Under the pieces are notes generated by a model. That model was not told the origin of the DNA. It did no database searches and saw nothing but the letters and a program-made list of their open reading frames with translations. Of a DNA stretch of 62,094 nucleotides, positions 8,215-17,661 are shown piece after piece. The position numbers and the translations under genes are program-made. Source of the DNA: Arsenicitalea aurantiaca (lineage in GTDB: Bacteria > Pseudomonadota > Alphaproteobacteria > Rhizobiales > Devosiaceae); contig NZ_RZNJ01000009.1 of NCBI RefSeq assembly GCF_003994485.1, positions 1,284 through 63,377 on the forward strand, given 5' to 3'. The stretch's first letter is position 1. Every line of letters starts with the position of its first letter.

Positions 8215-9132
8215 ATGAAACCTGCGCGTATCCTGCTCTTGCTGATCGCCATCGCGGCGGGTGGACTTGCCGCCTGGCTCGCGACGCGCGGCGACCGGCC
8301 GGAACCGGAAACCACCATCGTCACCGAAGTGCGCGAGGAGCCGCGCACGCAGATCCTCGTGGCGAGCCGCGCCATCGGGGTGGGCGAGCGGCTGCGCCCC
8401 GAAATGCTCTCCTGGCAGGACTGGCCCGAAGGCGCGGTGCGGCCCGAATATGTGACGGTTTCGGCGAACCCCGAGGCGCGCGAGGAGCTGACCAATACCG
8501 TTGCGCGTTTCGAGATCTTCATCGGCGAGCCGATCCGCGAACAGAAGCTCGTGCGCTCGGATCAGGGCTATCTCTCCGCGGTGCTCGAGCAGGGCAAGCG
8601 CGGCGTTTCGATCGGGGTGACGCCGGCCTCGGGCTCGGGCGGCTTCATCGTTCCCAACGACCGGGTGGACGTGGTGCTGACGCGCTCGACCCCGGCGGGG
8701 GAGATTTCCGAGACCATTCTTCAGAACGTCAAGGTGCTGGCGCTGGGCGCCCGGCTGGGGGAAACCGGCACGACCGGTGCGCCGGCCGACCCCAACAATC
8801 CGCGCGCCGAGATGTTTGCCGGCGCGACCATCGCGACGCTCGAACTCGATCCGCGCCAGAGCGAGGCGGTGATCAACGCGGCGGCCATCGGCCAGCTCTC
8901 GCTGGTGCTGCGCTCGATCATCGATTTTCGCGAGGAGACGCAGGGCGCCGTCGCGCAGCGCCAGACCAGCCAGTCCATCCGCGTGATCCGCTACGGGCAG
9001 GATACGAACGTGCGCGCCAATGCCCGCGTGCTGCCGCCGCAGGAGCCGCTGGCCGTGCCGGCAGCCGATGCGCCCGCGCTCTCCGACCCCGCCAATGCCA
9101 TTGCGGTGCCCGCCGCAGCACCAGCCCAATAG
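8215..9132 (+). CDS. cpaB: Flp pilus assembly protein CpaB/RcpC
   Basis: A 305-residue periplasmic protein that is anchored by one N-terminal hydrophobic segment (ILLLLIAIAAGGLAAWL). It has an SAF-like domain near residues 45-110 (ILVASRAIGVGERL) and a CpaB C-terminal domain (GFIVPNDRVDVVLT). The family stabilises the outer-membrane secretin of the Tad secretion machine. The C-terminus is rich in Pro and Ala. The ATG is preferred over the TTG directly before it because GGAG lies eight bases upstream of the ATG. Confidence 0.92.
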   Translation: MKPARILLLLIAIAAGGLAAWLATRGDRPEPETTIVTEVREEPRTQILVASRAIGVGERLRPEMLSWQDWPEGAVRPEYVTVSANPEAREELTNTVARFEIFIGEPIREQKLVRSDQGYLSAVLEQGKRGVSIGVTPASGSGGFIVPNDRVDVVLTRSTPAGEISETILQNVKVLALGARLGETGTTGAPADPNNPRAEMFAGATIATLELDPRQSEAVINAAAIGQLSLVLRSIIDFREETQGAVAQRQTSQSIRVIRYGQDTNVRANARVLPPQEPLAVPAADAPALSDPANAIAVPAAAPAQ

Positions 9133-9141
9133 AGGCCACCC

Positions 9142-10515
9142 ATGCCCGATACCAGAAGGCTTTCCGGTTCTCAAAAGCTGCGGCGCACATTTGCGGCGGT
9201 CGCGCTCGGAACGCTCGCCACGCTGGGCGGGACGGCGGCGGCCCATGCCCAATATAGCCCCACCCATCTGCGCGTCGGGCAGACCGCCTACGGGGCGACC
9301 CAGTACGTCTCGGTGGGCGTCGACAAATCGCTGATCGTCGACCTGCCCGCCGACGCGCGCGAGGTGATCGTCTCCCAGCCCGGTGTCGCGGGGGCCATCA
9401 TGCGCTCGGCACGGCGCGCGATCATCCAGGGGTCGCAGCCGGGAGACACCAACATCTTCTTTCTCGACGGGGCCGGCCAGCCGATCTCGGTGATCGAGGT
9501 CTCGGTGACCGGCGCTTCGAGCACGCTCGCGGCGACGATCAGGCGCGTGGTGCCGGGTTCGGACGTCTCGGTGCAGTCCTTCGGGGATCGCGTAGTGATT
9601 TCGGGGACGGTCGAGACCTCCGGCGAGGCCGAGCGCGTGCTGGCGGTTGCGAGCCAGTTCGTCGGCAATCCCGAGAACGTCGCCAATCTCGTGACGGTGA
9701 AGGGCTCCGAGCAGGTCATGCTGCGCGTCACCATTGCCGAGGTGCGGCGCGAGGTGACCAAGGACCTCGGCATCAACCTTTCGGGTTCGCTGAGCGTCGG
9801 GCAGGTCGATTTCGCGTTCAACAGCCAGCAGACCCCGGTCGCCAACACCAATGGCTATGGCGGGGTCTTCAACAACGGCAACCTGCGGATCGATGCGCAG
9901 TTGCGCGCGCTCGAGCAGCGCGGGGCGCTGCGCTATCTTGCCGAACCGACACTGACCGCGTTATCGGGCCAGCGGGCCGAATTCCTCGCCGGCGGCGAGC
10001 TGCCCATCCTCGTCGTGCGCGACGGGGAGACGGTGACGGACTTCAAGCCCTATGGCGTCGAGCTCTATTTCACCCCCACCATCCGGCCCAACGGGATGAT
10101 CTCGATCGACATCGAGACCTCGGTGTCGGAGATCGCGGTGGGCAATGCGCTGACCAAGCGCGGCGCCAAGACCTCTGTCGAGCTGCCCGCGGGCGCGACG
10201 CTCTCGATCGGCGGGATCATCCAGGACCGGCTCGTCCACGACATCAACGCGCTGCCCGGGCTTGCCAACATCCCGATCCTCGGCGCGCTCTTCCGCAGCC
10301 GCGAATACCAGCGCAACCAGACCGAGCTCGTCATCCTCGTCACCCCCTATCTCGCGCGCCCCACCCATGAAGCGGTGGTGCTGCCGACCGACCTGATGGT
10401 GCCGGCGGGCGATGCCGAGGCGGTGTTCCTGGGGCATATCGAGAAGACCTATGGCGTCGGCCCCCACGGCATGCGCGGCGGATATTCGGGCTCGGTCGGC
10501 TTCATGCTCGACTGA
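9142..10515 (+). CDS. cpaC: Tad pilus outer-membrane secretin CpaC/RcpA
   Basis: Forms the outer-membrane channel for the pilus. The 457-residue protein has a signal peptide ending near AAAHAQ, a pilus-formation N-terminal domain (ADAREVIVSQPGVAGAIM) and a BON-like segment (RVVISGTVETSGEAERV). The secretin domain comes last (GALRYLAEPTLTALSGQRA, FLAGGELPILV, LPGLANIPILGALF, ELVILVTPYL). It begins nine bases after cpaB. The CpaD lipoprotein gene that commonly follows cpaC is absent. Confidence 0.93.
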   Translation: MPDTRRLSGSQKLRRTFAAVALGTLATLGGTAAAHAQYSPTHLRVGQTAYGATQYVSVGVDKSLIVDLPADAREVIVSQPGVAGAIMRSARRAIIQGSQPGDTNIFFLDGAGQPISVIEVSVTGASSTLAATIRRVVPGSDVSVQSFGDRVVISGTVETSGEAERVLAVASQFVGNPENVANLVTVKGSEQVMLRVTIAEVRREVTKDLGINLSGSLSVGQVDFAFNSQQTPVANTNGYGGVFNNGNLRIDAQLRALEQRGALRYLAEPTLTALSGQRAEFLAGGELPILVVRDGETVTDFKPYGVELYFTPTIRPNGMISIDIETSVSEIAVGNALTKRGAKTSVELPAGATLSIGGIIQDRLVHDINALPGLANIPILGALFRSREYQRNQTELVILVTPYLARPTHEAVVLPTDLMVPAGDAEAVFLGHIEKTYGVGPHGMRGGYSGSVGFMLD

Positions 10516-10545
10516 GCAGCGGCACCGGGTGACAAGGAGTAGCAC

Positions 10546-11823
10546 GTGACGAGTTTCCTCAGCAGCACCGAGACGCGGCCCGCGGGCGAGCCGCCGCTCG
10601 ACGTGGCTTCGGGCGCGCGGATGATCCCGCGCATTACCATCCAGGCCTTCTGCGAGCACTCCCAGACCGCGAGCATGGTCGAGAGCGGGCTGACCGACCG
10701 GCGCATGTCCAAGGTGGCGTTGACGACCCACAATGGCGGGATCGAAGGGGCGATCGAGACCTATCGCTCCAACCCCACGCCCAACCTCATCATCATCGAG
10801 ACGACGCTGCCCCCCGGCGAGATCACGCGGGCGCTGGAGCGGCTCGCCGAGGTGTGCGATGCGGCGACCCGGCTCATCGTGCTTGGGCACGTCAACGATG
10901 TCGTACTCTATCGGGAGCTCATCCGCTCGGGCGTGTCGGAATATCTCGTGCTCCCCTCGACCCCACAGGTCCTCGTGGAAGCGATCTCGGACCTCTTTGC
11001 GGCCGAGGGTGCGGCGCCTGTCGGACGCACCATCGGCTTCGTTTCGGCCAAGGGCGGCGCGGGCGGCTCGACGGTTGCCCATAACGTCGCCTGGGCGATT
11101 TCCCAATACCTGCGCCAGGACGTCTTGATCCTCGACATGGATTTCGCCTTCGGCACGGCGGGGCTCGACTTCAACCAGGATCCTCCGCACGGGCTCGCCG
11201 ACGCCATCAGCGCCAGCCAGAAGATGGATGGGGTGCTGCTCGACCGGCTGATGTCGCGGGCAGCGAGCCATGTGAACCTGCTGACCGCGCCCGCAACGCT
11301 CGAGCGGACCTATGATTTCGAGGAACGCGAATTCGAGGAGGTGGTGGAGCTCGCCCAGAAGACGACGCCGGTCGTCATTCTCGACATTCCCCATTACTGG
11401 GGCGCCTGGGTGCGCCACACGCTTGCGACGGTGGACGAGGTGGTGCTGGTTGCCGAGCCGGACCTCGCCAATCTGCGCAACGCCAAGAACATCGTCGATA
11501 CACTCAAGAGCCTGCGCCCCGGCGAAGCGGCGCCCGAACTGGTGCTGAACCGCGTGGGCGTGCCCAAGCGCCCCGAAATCTCACCCGCCGAATTCTCGAG
11601 CTCGATCGCCTGCCGGCTGCTCGCGCAGCTTCCCTTCGATGCCGCGGTGTTCGGGGCAGCGGCCAATAACGGGCAGATGATCGCCGAGGTCGCGTCTAGC
11701 CACAAGATCAACGAGCAGTTCCACGCGATCGGCATGCATGTCACAGGCCGGAGCGCGCCTGAAACGGCGGCGCGCAGCCAGGGCGGACGGCTCTCGACGC
11801 TCTTCAGGCGCAAGCGGGCCTGA
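10546..11823 (+). CDS. cpaE: Pilus assembly protein CpaE/TadZ, MinD-like
   Basis: A 425-residue protein with an N-terminal receiver-like domain (about residues 25-140) and a C-terminal ParA/MinD fold that localises the pilus machine. The P-loop is SAKGGAGGSTVAHN: the second lysine expected in a ParA/MinD Walker A motif is glycine, a degenerate form seen in this family. The region 2 aspartates remain in LILDMDFAFGTAGLD. The GTG start has AAGGAG six bases upstream. It directly follows cpaC with no cpaD between. Confidence 0.92.
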   Translation: MTSFLSSTETRPAGEPPLDVASGARMIPRITIQAFCEHSQTASMVESGLTDRRMSKVALTTHNGGIEGAIETYRSNPTPNLIIIETTLPPGEITRALERLAEVCDAATRLIVLGHVNDVVLYRELIRSGVSEYLVLPSTPQVLVEAISDLFAAEGAAPVGRTIGFVSAKGGAGGSTVAHNVAWAISQYLRQDVLILDMDFAFGTAGLDFNQDPPHGLADAISASQKMDGVLLDRLMSRAASHVNLLTAPATLERTYDFEEREFEEVVELAQKTTPVVILDIPHYWGAWVRHTLATVDEVVLVAEPDLANLRNAKNIVDTLKSLRPGEAAPELVLNRVGVPKRPEISPAEFSSSIACRLLAQLPFDAAVFGAAANNGQMIAEVASSHKINEQFHAIGMHVTGRSAPETAARSQGGRLSTLFRRKRA

Positions 11824-11846
11824 AGTCCACCCAAGAGGCAGAACCC

Positions 11847-13319
11847 ATGTTCGGCAGGCGGCAATCATTCGGAGGCAATACACCAGGGGTCGCGGAAGCG
11901 CCGCGTCCCCAGCCCAGCCCCGTGCGCCCCGAACGGGTGGAACAGGTCACCAAGACCATTCCCGACGGATCGCGCGGCAACGAGGTGGTGGACGTGCGCA
12001 GTGCCGAGGCGATCGCGCGCGACAAGCAGTATTTCCAGACCAAGTCGGCGATCTTCAACGCGCTGATCGATTCCATCGATCTCAGCCAGCTCGCCACCAT
12101 GGACCAGGATGCCGCGCGCGAGGAAATCCGCGACATCGTCGCAGAGATCATCGCGCTCAAATCGATCGTCATGTCGATCTCCGAGCAGGAAGACCTGCTC
12201 GAGGACATCTGCAACGACGTGCTGGGCTATGGCCCGCTCGAGCCGCTGCTGGCGCGGGACGACATCGCCGACATCATGGTGAACGGCAGCCAGAAATGCT
12301 ACATCGAGGTCGGTGGCAAGGTGAAGCTGACCAATGTGCGCTTCCGCGACGATGCGCACCTGATGAATGTCTGCCAGCGCATCGTCTCCCAGGTCGGCCG
12401 CCGGGTCGATGAAAGCTCCCCGATCTGCGATGCGCGCCTGCCCGATGGCAGCCGCGTCAACGTGATCGCCCCACCGCTCTCGATCGATGGCGCCGCGCTC
12501 ACCATCCGCAAGTTCAAGAAGGACAAGCTGACCCTTCCCCAGCTCGTCAAATATGGCTCGATCTCGCCCGAGGGCGCCGAGGTTCTGCGCATTCTCGGAC
12601 GGGTGCGTGCCAACATCCTGATTTCGGGCGGCACGGGCTCGGGCAAGACGACGCTGCTCAACTGCCTCACCGGTTTCATCGAGAAGGACGAGCGGGTCAT
12701 CACCTGCGAGGATTCGGCCGAACTTCAGCTCCAGCAGCCCCATGTGGTGCGGCTCGAGACGCGTCCGCCCAATCTCGAAGGCGAGGGCGAGATCACCATG
12801 CGCGACCTCGTGCGCAACTGCCTGCGCATGCGGCCCGAACGCATAATCGTGGGCGAGGTGCGCGGACCCGAGGCCTTCGACCTCTTGCAGGCGATGAACA
12901 CCGGCCATGACGGCTCGATGGGAACGCTGCACGCCAACTCGCCGCGCGAGGCGCTGAGCCGCCTTGAATCCATGATCACCATGGGCGGCTATTCGCTGCC
13001 GAGCCGCACCATTCGAGAGATGATCGTCTCCTCGATCGACGTCATCGTGCAGGCGGCGCGCCTGCGCGACGGCTCGCGCCGGATCACCCATATCTCGGAG
13101 GTGCTCGGCATGGAGGGCGAGGTGATCGTCACCCAGGACGTCTTCGTCTATGACATCACCGGCGAGGATTCCCAGGGTAATCTCCTCGGCCAGCACCGCT
13201 CGACGGGCATCACCAAGCCCCAGTTCACCGAGCGGGCGCGCTATTTCAACGAGGAAGCCAATCTGGTCGAGGCGCTCGAGCGCTCCAATCTCGAGCAGCG
13301 CGACATGCTGATCCGGTAG
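11847..13319 (+). CDS. cpaF: Tad pilus secretion ATPase CpaF/TadA
   Basis: The cytoplasmic motor for pilus assembly, 490 residues, of the GspE/PilT-type secretion ATPase family. Walker A is [12 protein letters not shown] near residue 267. The aspartate box holds the glutamates in [11 protein letters not shown], Walker B is [16 protein letters not shown], and the His box is [15 protein letters not shown]. The first 60 residues are variable and proline-rich. It lies between cpaE and the inner-membrane platform genes, the standard order. Confidence 0.95.
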   Translation: MFGRRQSFGGNTPGVAEAPRPQPSPVRPERVEQVTKTIPDGSRGNEVVDVRSAEAIARDKQYFQTKSAIFNALIDSIDLSQLATMDQDAAREEIRDIVAEIIALKSIVMSISEQEDLLEDICNDVLGYGPLEPLLARDDIADIMVNGSQKCYIEVGGKVKLTNVRFRDDAHLMNVCQRIVSQVGRRVDESSPICDARLPDGSRVNVIAPPLSIDGAALTIRKFKKDKLTLPQLVKYGSISPEGAEVLRILGRVRANILISGGTGSGKTTLLNCLTGFIEKDERVITCEDSAELQLQQPHVVRLETRPPNLEGEGEITMRDLVRNCLRMRPERIIVGEVRGPEAFDLLQAMNTGHDGSMGTLHANSPREALSRLESMITMGGYSLPSRTIREMIVSSIDVIVQAARLRDGSRRITHISEVLGMEGEVIVTQDVFVYDITGEDSQGNLLGQHRSTGITKPQFTERARYFNEEANLVEALERSNLEQRDMLIR

Positions 13320-13325
13320 CGCGCC

Positions 13326-14309
13326 ATGACCCCCATCGTGCTCGCCATACTCGCCACCGTCTGCATCGCCGCCGCCGGCTTTGCGCTGCTGCCGCAGATG
13401 CTCGGCGCCTCGCGGGCCGAGCAGCGCCTCGATGCGCTGCGCGGGGAGACGCGGCCGGCGCCTCAGCGCCGGATCAACGACGCCGAGCGCCAGCGCGAAG
13501 GGCGCCGGAAATCCGTGCAGCAGGCTCTTAAGGCGCAGGCGGACCTCGAAAAGAAGCGCCGCCGCCGCGTGCCCCTGGCCGACCTGATCTTCCAGGCCGG
13601 GATGAAGATTTCGCGCTTCGACTTCATCCGCAACCAGGTGATCTTGGGGGTGATCCTCTTCCTCCTGACAGCGGTCCTGCAGGTGCCGGTGCTATTTGCG
13701 GCGGTCTTCGGCATTGCCGGCGGGTATCTCCTCCCGAGGTTGGTTCTGGCCCAGCGTCGGCGCCGCTATCAGGACAGGTTCCTCGACGAGTTGCCCAATG
13801 CAGTCGAGGCCATCGTGCGTGGCGTGAAGTCGGGCATGCCGCTCAATGATTCGATCCGGGTCGTCGCGCGAGACGTGAAGGAGCCGGTGCGTTCGGAGTT
13901 CCAGCGCGTGCTCGACCAGCAATCGGTCGGCAAGAGCATGGCGGAGGCGGTGGAGACCCTGCTCGATCGCGTGCCGCTGCCCGAGGTCAATTTCTTCGTC
14001 GTGGTCATCACGGTCCAGCAGCAGGCCGGCGGCAATCTTTCCGAAGCGCTGGGCAATCTGGCGCGCGTGCTGCGCAACCGCAAGAAGATGAAGGACAAGG
14101 TGAAGGCCATGTCGTCTGAGGCCAAGGCCTCCGCGATGATCATCGGCTCGCTGCCCTTTGCCGTGGGCATTCTCGTCTCGCTGACGACGCCGACCTATCT
14201 CGCGCCGCTCTTTACGACCCCGCTCGGGCTTTTCTGGGTCGGGGTCGGCACGCTGATGATGCTGACGGGCATCTTCGTCATGTACCGCATGATCCAGTTC
14301 GAGATGTAG
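13326..14309 (+). CDS. tadB: Tad pilus inner-membrane platform protein TadB
   Basis: A 327-residue membrane protein with one N-terminal helix, a basic cytoplasmic stretch (residues 45-85), a central helix pair, and a type II secretion F domain (FLDELPNAVEAIVRGVKSGM, VQQQAGGNLSEALGNL). Two helices follow near the C-terminus. It would form the platform on which CpaF acts, together with TadC. It begins six bases after cpaF. Confidence 0.92.
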   Translation: MTPIVLAILATVCIAAAGFALLPQMLGASRAEQRLDALRGETRPAPQRRINDAERQREGRRKSVQQALKAQADLEKKRRRRVPLADLIFQAGMKISRFDFIRNQVILGVILFLLTAVLQVPVLFAAVFGIAGGYLLPRLVLAQRRRRYQDRFLDELPNAVEAIVRGVKSGMPLNDSIRVVARDVKEPVRSEFQRVLDQQSVGKSMAEAVETLLDRVPLPEVNFFVVVITVQQQAGGNLSEALGNLARVLRNRKKMKDKVKAMSSEAKASAMIIGSLPFAVGILVSLTTPTYLAPLFTTPLGLFWVGVGTLMMLTGIFVMYRMIQFEM

Positions 14310-14319
14310 GGGCGCGGCC

Positions 14320-15303
14320 ATGGACATCATCGCGCTCTTTACCAGTCGGGACTTTCTGATCGCCGCGCTCGCCGCCGTCTCGGCCGCCGCCGTTGTGTTC
14401 AGCATCGGGGCGAGCTTCGTGCCGAGCGGACCGGATCTGCGCGACCGGATCCGTCGGGTGGCGCTGGAGCGCGAACGGCTCCATGCCGAGCAGATGGCGC
14501 GGCTGCGGGCGGGCGAGACCAAATCGATCCGGCGCGCGCCGTCGCGCAGCTACATGCGCAGCGTGGTCGAGAAGCTGTCGCTGCAAAAGGCACTGGCGGA
14601 TGAGGGCACGATCGATGCGCTGGCGCGGGCGGGTTATCGCGGGCAGGGGCCGCTCACGACCTATCTCTTCCTGCGCTTCGTGACCCCGATCGTCCTTCTG
14701 ATCGTCAGCTTCCTCTATTTCGCCTTCATCATCCTGCCGCACCTGCCGCTTTTCCAGAACGCGATCTTCGCGCTTCTCGTGGGCCTCCTCGGCGCCTACC
14801 TGCCGGTGCTGCTGCTCAAGAACCAGACGATCAAGCGCCAGCAATCGATCCGCCGCGCGTGGCCCGACTGTCTCGACCTCATGCTGCTCTGCGTCGAATC
14901 GGGCATGTCGATCGAGCACGCCTTCCGGCGCGTCTCCGCCGAGATCGGCCAGCAGAGCCCGGCGCTCGCCGAGGAATTGGTGCTGACGACGGCGGAACTG
15001 TCCTTTCTCGAGGATCGCGGGCGGGCCTATGACAATCTGGGGCGCCGCACGGGGCTCGACGGGGTGCGCTCGGTGATGACGGCGCTGATCCAGTCCGATC
15101 GCTACGGCACGTCGGTCGGCCAGGCGCTGCGCGTGATGGCCGAGGAGGGGCGCGAGCAGCGCCTGATGGAGGCCGAGAAGAAGGCCGCCGCCCTGCCGCC
15201 CAAGCTGACGGTGCCGCTCATCCTGTTCTTCCTGCCGGTGCTGTTCATCGTCATCATCTCGCCCGCGATCATCCGGGTGATGGAGACCAATTTCAGCGGC
15301 TGA
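14320..15303 (+). CDS. tadC: Tad pilus inner-membrane platform protein TadC
   Basis: Second platform protein, also 327 residues and of the same F-domain fold (WPDCLDLMLLCVESGMSIEHAF, and ALIQSDRYGTSVGQALRVM). There are helices near the N-terminus, at residues 110-165, and at the end (PLILFFLPVLFIVIISPAII). It is ten bases from tadB, the usual pair. It ends the rightward pilus operon and faces tadD. Confidence 0.92.
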   Translation: MDIIALFTSRDFLIAALAAVSAAAVVFSIGASFVPSGPDLRDRIRRVALERERLHAEQMARLRAGETKSIRRAPSRSYMRSVVEKLSLQKALADEGTIDALARAGYRGQGPLTTYLFLRFVTPIVLLIVSFLYFAFIILPHLPLFQNAIFALLVGLLGAYLPVLLLKNQTIKRQQSIRRAWPDCLDLMLLCVESGMSIEHAFRRVSAEIGQQSPALAEELVLTTAELSFLEDRGRAYDNLGRRTGLDGVRSVMTALIQSDRYGTSVGQALRVMAEEGREQRLMEAEKKAAALPPKLTVPLILFFLPVLFIVIISPAIIRVMETNFSG

Positions 15304-15313
15304 CGCGCGGATC

Positions 15314-16087
15314 TCAGGCCCCTTCGATGAGCGCCCAGCGGTTCTGCTGAGTGAGGAGCGCGCGGATATAGGCCATGTTGGCCTCGACCTTTTCGGGCGG
15401 GAGTTCGGCAGCGTAGATCCGCTCGGCATCGGCAAAGCGCCCCTGCAGACCGAGCACGAGCGCAAGGTTCTGGCGCACCCGGCTCGTGGCGCGGGGGAGG
15501 GCAACGGCGCGCCGCAGATGGGTTTCGGCCGCGTCCAGCTCGTTGGTGATGGCGTGCGAGAGCCCTAGATTGGCGTGGAGCGAGGGCTCGTTGGGGGCGA
15601 CAGTCAGCCCCTGGGCGTAGAGCCGCCGCGCGTCCTCGTGGCGACCCATCTGGTCGAGCACCGCGCCCTTGACGAGGAGCGCGTTCCAGTCGGGGGCCTG
15701 CGGAACTATGGCGCGTTCGACGACGGTGAGGGCCTGTTCAAACCGGCCCGCCTCGCTCAGCGCCTTGGCGAAGGCGACGCGGATCTCGCGATCCTCGGGA
15801 TGGGCGGCAAGCCCCGCTTCGAGAACGGCGATCGCCTGTTCGGCCTGCCCACCGGCGCGCAGGGCGGCGGCGTAATGGATGATCACCTGCCGGTCCCGGG
15901 GACGGGCGCGGTAGCGCGCGGCAAGTTCATCGAGGCTCGCCTGCGCGGCAGGACCGCTGAGCGCGGTGTAGTCCGGAAGCGGCGTGCTCGCGCGATTGGC
16001 GGCGCACCCGGCAAGCAGCAGGGCCGAGAGGGCGATCGCGGCCGAGAGCCGGAGCTGGGGAACAAAGCGTGTGGGCGCGAGCGGCAT
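15314..16087 (-). CDS. tadD: TPR lipoprotein TadD of the pilus locus
   Basis: A 257-residue lipoprotein. The signal sequence ends in the lipobox LLLAGC, so the mature protein starts at that cysteine and is lipid-anchored. From about residue 60 onward there are tetratricopeptide repeats (for example QAIAVLEAGLAAHPEDREIR, NALLVKGAVLDQMGRHEDA, SLHANLGLSHAITNELDAA). TadD proteins help secretin assembly and pilus stability. The start chosen is the ATG just ahead of the signal sequence with GGA seven bases upstream. It is transcribed towards tadC. Confidence 0.88.
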   Translation of the reverse strand: MPLAPTRFVPQLRLSAAIALSALLLAGCAANRASTPLPDYTALSGPAAQASLDELAARYRARPRDRQVIIHYAAALRAGGQAEQAIAVLEAGLAAHPEDREIRVAFAKALSEAGRFEQALTVVERAIVPQAPDWNALLVKGAVLDQMGRHEDARRLYAQGLTVAPNEPSLHANLGLSHAITNELDAAETHLRRAVALPRATSRVRQNLALVLGLQGRFADAERIYAAELPPEKVEANMAYIRALLTQQNRWALIEGA

Positions 16088-16155
16088 CGGGCATTCCATC
16101 GGTTCGGCCGGGACCGGCGAGAGGCGCCGATCCCGATCCTCCGAGCAATAAATCA

Positions 16156-16176
16156 TTAACCCTAACGTGCGGTTAA
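16156..16176. promoter_or_regulatory. Inverted repeat in the tadD-lap divergent region
   Basis: TTAACC and GGTTAA are separated by nine bases in the 187-base gap between the divergent tadD and aminopeptidase genes. It may be an operator for tadD. No regulator is indicated by the sequence. Confidence 0.25.
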
Positions 16177-16274
16177 GGTGCGGGTGCGGGCGGCGCCGGG
16201 GGGCGGCGGGTGGTTGCGAGGCCTCGGGGAGGGGCGTAAACCGGAGAGACCAAACCCGCCCCCGGAAAGTCATC

Positions 16275-17627
16275 ATGTCCATTGCTACCGCCTCTATCCC
16301 CCTCATCTGCGTGCCCGATGGGCCCGACGCGCTGGCCGCTCTGCCCGAGCGCGCCCGGCGCTGGGCGGAGGCCAATGGCTTTGCCGGCCAGCGCGGGCGG
16401 TTGCTTCCGATCCCCGATGCCGAGGGCGGGCGCGAGGGCGTGCTGTTCGGAATGGGCGGGGAGGGCGACCGGCCCGGCCTCGTGCTGGGCCTGGCAGCGG
16501 CGGCGCTGGAGCCCGGGCGCTACCGGCTCGAGGGCGCCTTCGGCGCGCCGGATCTCGCCGCGCTCGGCTTCCGGCTCGGCGCCTATCGCTTCGAGCGCTA
16601 CCGGCCCGCGCGCGGCGTCGTCCTGCTCGATACGCCCGAGGGTGCAGACGAGGCGGAAGTCGAGCGGCTCGTCGATGCGGCCGTTCTCGCCCGCGATCTC
16701 ATCAACACGCCCGCCAACGATCTGGGGCCCGAGGCCTTCGAGCGCGAGATCCGCGCCTTTGCAGGGCGGCACGGCATGGATGTCCGCGCGATCGTTGGGG
16801 ATGAGCTGCTCGCGCAAAATTTCCCGATGATCCATGCGGTGGGGCGGGCGGCGGCCGAGGCCCCGCGGCTGCTCGATCTCTCCTGGGGGCGCGAGGGCGA
16901 TCCGCGCGTGACGCTCGTGGGCAAGGGCGTGACCTTCGACACCGGCGGGCTCGACATCAAGCCGGCCGCCTCGATGCTGCTGATGAAAAAGGACATGGGC
17001 GGCGCCGCCAACGTCCTGGGTCTCGCCCATGCGGTGATGGCGGCAGGGCTCCGGGTACGGCTGCGCGTGCTGATCCCGATCGTCGAGAACGCCATTTCGG
17101 CGAGCAGCTTCCGCCCCGGCGACGTGCTGCGGTCGCGGGCGGGGATCAGCGTGGAGATCGGCAATACCGACGCGGAGGGCAGGTTGATCCTCGCCGACGC
17201 GCTGGCGCTCGCGGACGAGGAGAGCCCCGAACTCCTCATCGACATGGCAACGCTGACGGGCGCGGCGCGCGTGGCACTCGGGCCCGAACTGCCTCCGCTC
17301 TATACCGATGACGACGGGCTAGCCGAAGCCATCATGGCGGCGGGCGCCGTCTCTGACGATCCGGTCTGGCGCCTGCCGCTCTGGGCGCCCTATGCGCAAA
17401 TGCTGAGCTCGCGGATCGCCGATATCAACCATGTGAGCTCGGGCGGGTTCGCCGGCTCGATCACCGCGGCGCTTTTCCTCAAACGCTTCGTGCGCCAGGC
17501 CGGGAGCTGGGCGCATCTCGACATCTTCGCCTGGGCGCCCGAAGCGCGCGCGGGCCGGCCGCAGGGTGGCACCGACCAGGCGATCCGCGCGCTCTATTTC
17601 ATGCTGAAGGCGCGCTTTCCCGCCTGA
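16275..17627 (+). CDS. Leucyl aminopeptidase family protein (peptidase M17)
   Basis: Cytosolic zinc or manganese aminopeptidase that removes N-terminal residues from peptides. The 450-residue protein has a shorter N-terminal domain than classical PepA. The catalytic C-domain begins near residue 190. Metal and active-site residues are seen in GKGVTFDTGGLDIKPA, MKKDMGGAA and the M17 signature NTDAEGRLILADAL. The ATG has GGAAAG a few bases upstream. It faces ghrA, with a hairpin between the two. Confidence 0.9.
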   Translation: MSIATASIPLICVPDGPDALAALPERARRWAEANGFAGQRGRLLPIPDAEGGREGVLFGMGGEGDRPGLVLGLAAAALEPGRYRLEGAFGAPDLAALGFRLGAYRFERYRPARGVVLLDTPEGADEAEVERLVDAAVLARDLINTPANDLGPEAFEREIRAFAGRHGMDVRAIVGDELLAQNFPMIHAVGRAAAEAPRLLDLSWGREGDPRVTLVGKGVTFDTGGLDIKPAASMLLMKKDMGGAANVLGLAHAVMAAGLRVRLRVLIPIVENAISASSFRPGDVLRSRAGISVEIGNTDAEGRLILADALALADEESPELLIDMATLTGAARVALGPELPPLYTDDDGLAEAIMAAGAVSDDPVWRLPLWAPYAQMLSSRIADINHVSSGGFAGSITAALFLKRFVRQAGSWAHLDIFAWAPEARAGRPQGGTDQAIRALYFMLKARFPA

Positions 17628-17641
17628 GCCCGAAGTCCGGG

Positions 17642-17661
17642 CCGGGGCTCAATAGCCCCGG
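17642..17661. terminator. Hairpin between convergent lap and ghrA
   Basis: CCGGGGCT and AGCCCCGG pair over a four-base loop. It overlaps the end of the reductase gene and lacks a T-run. It could act on either strand as a weak terminator. Confidence 0.4.
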
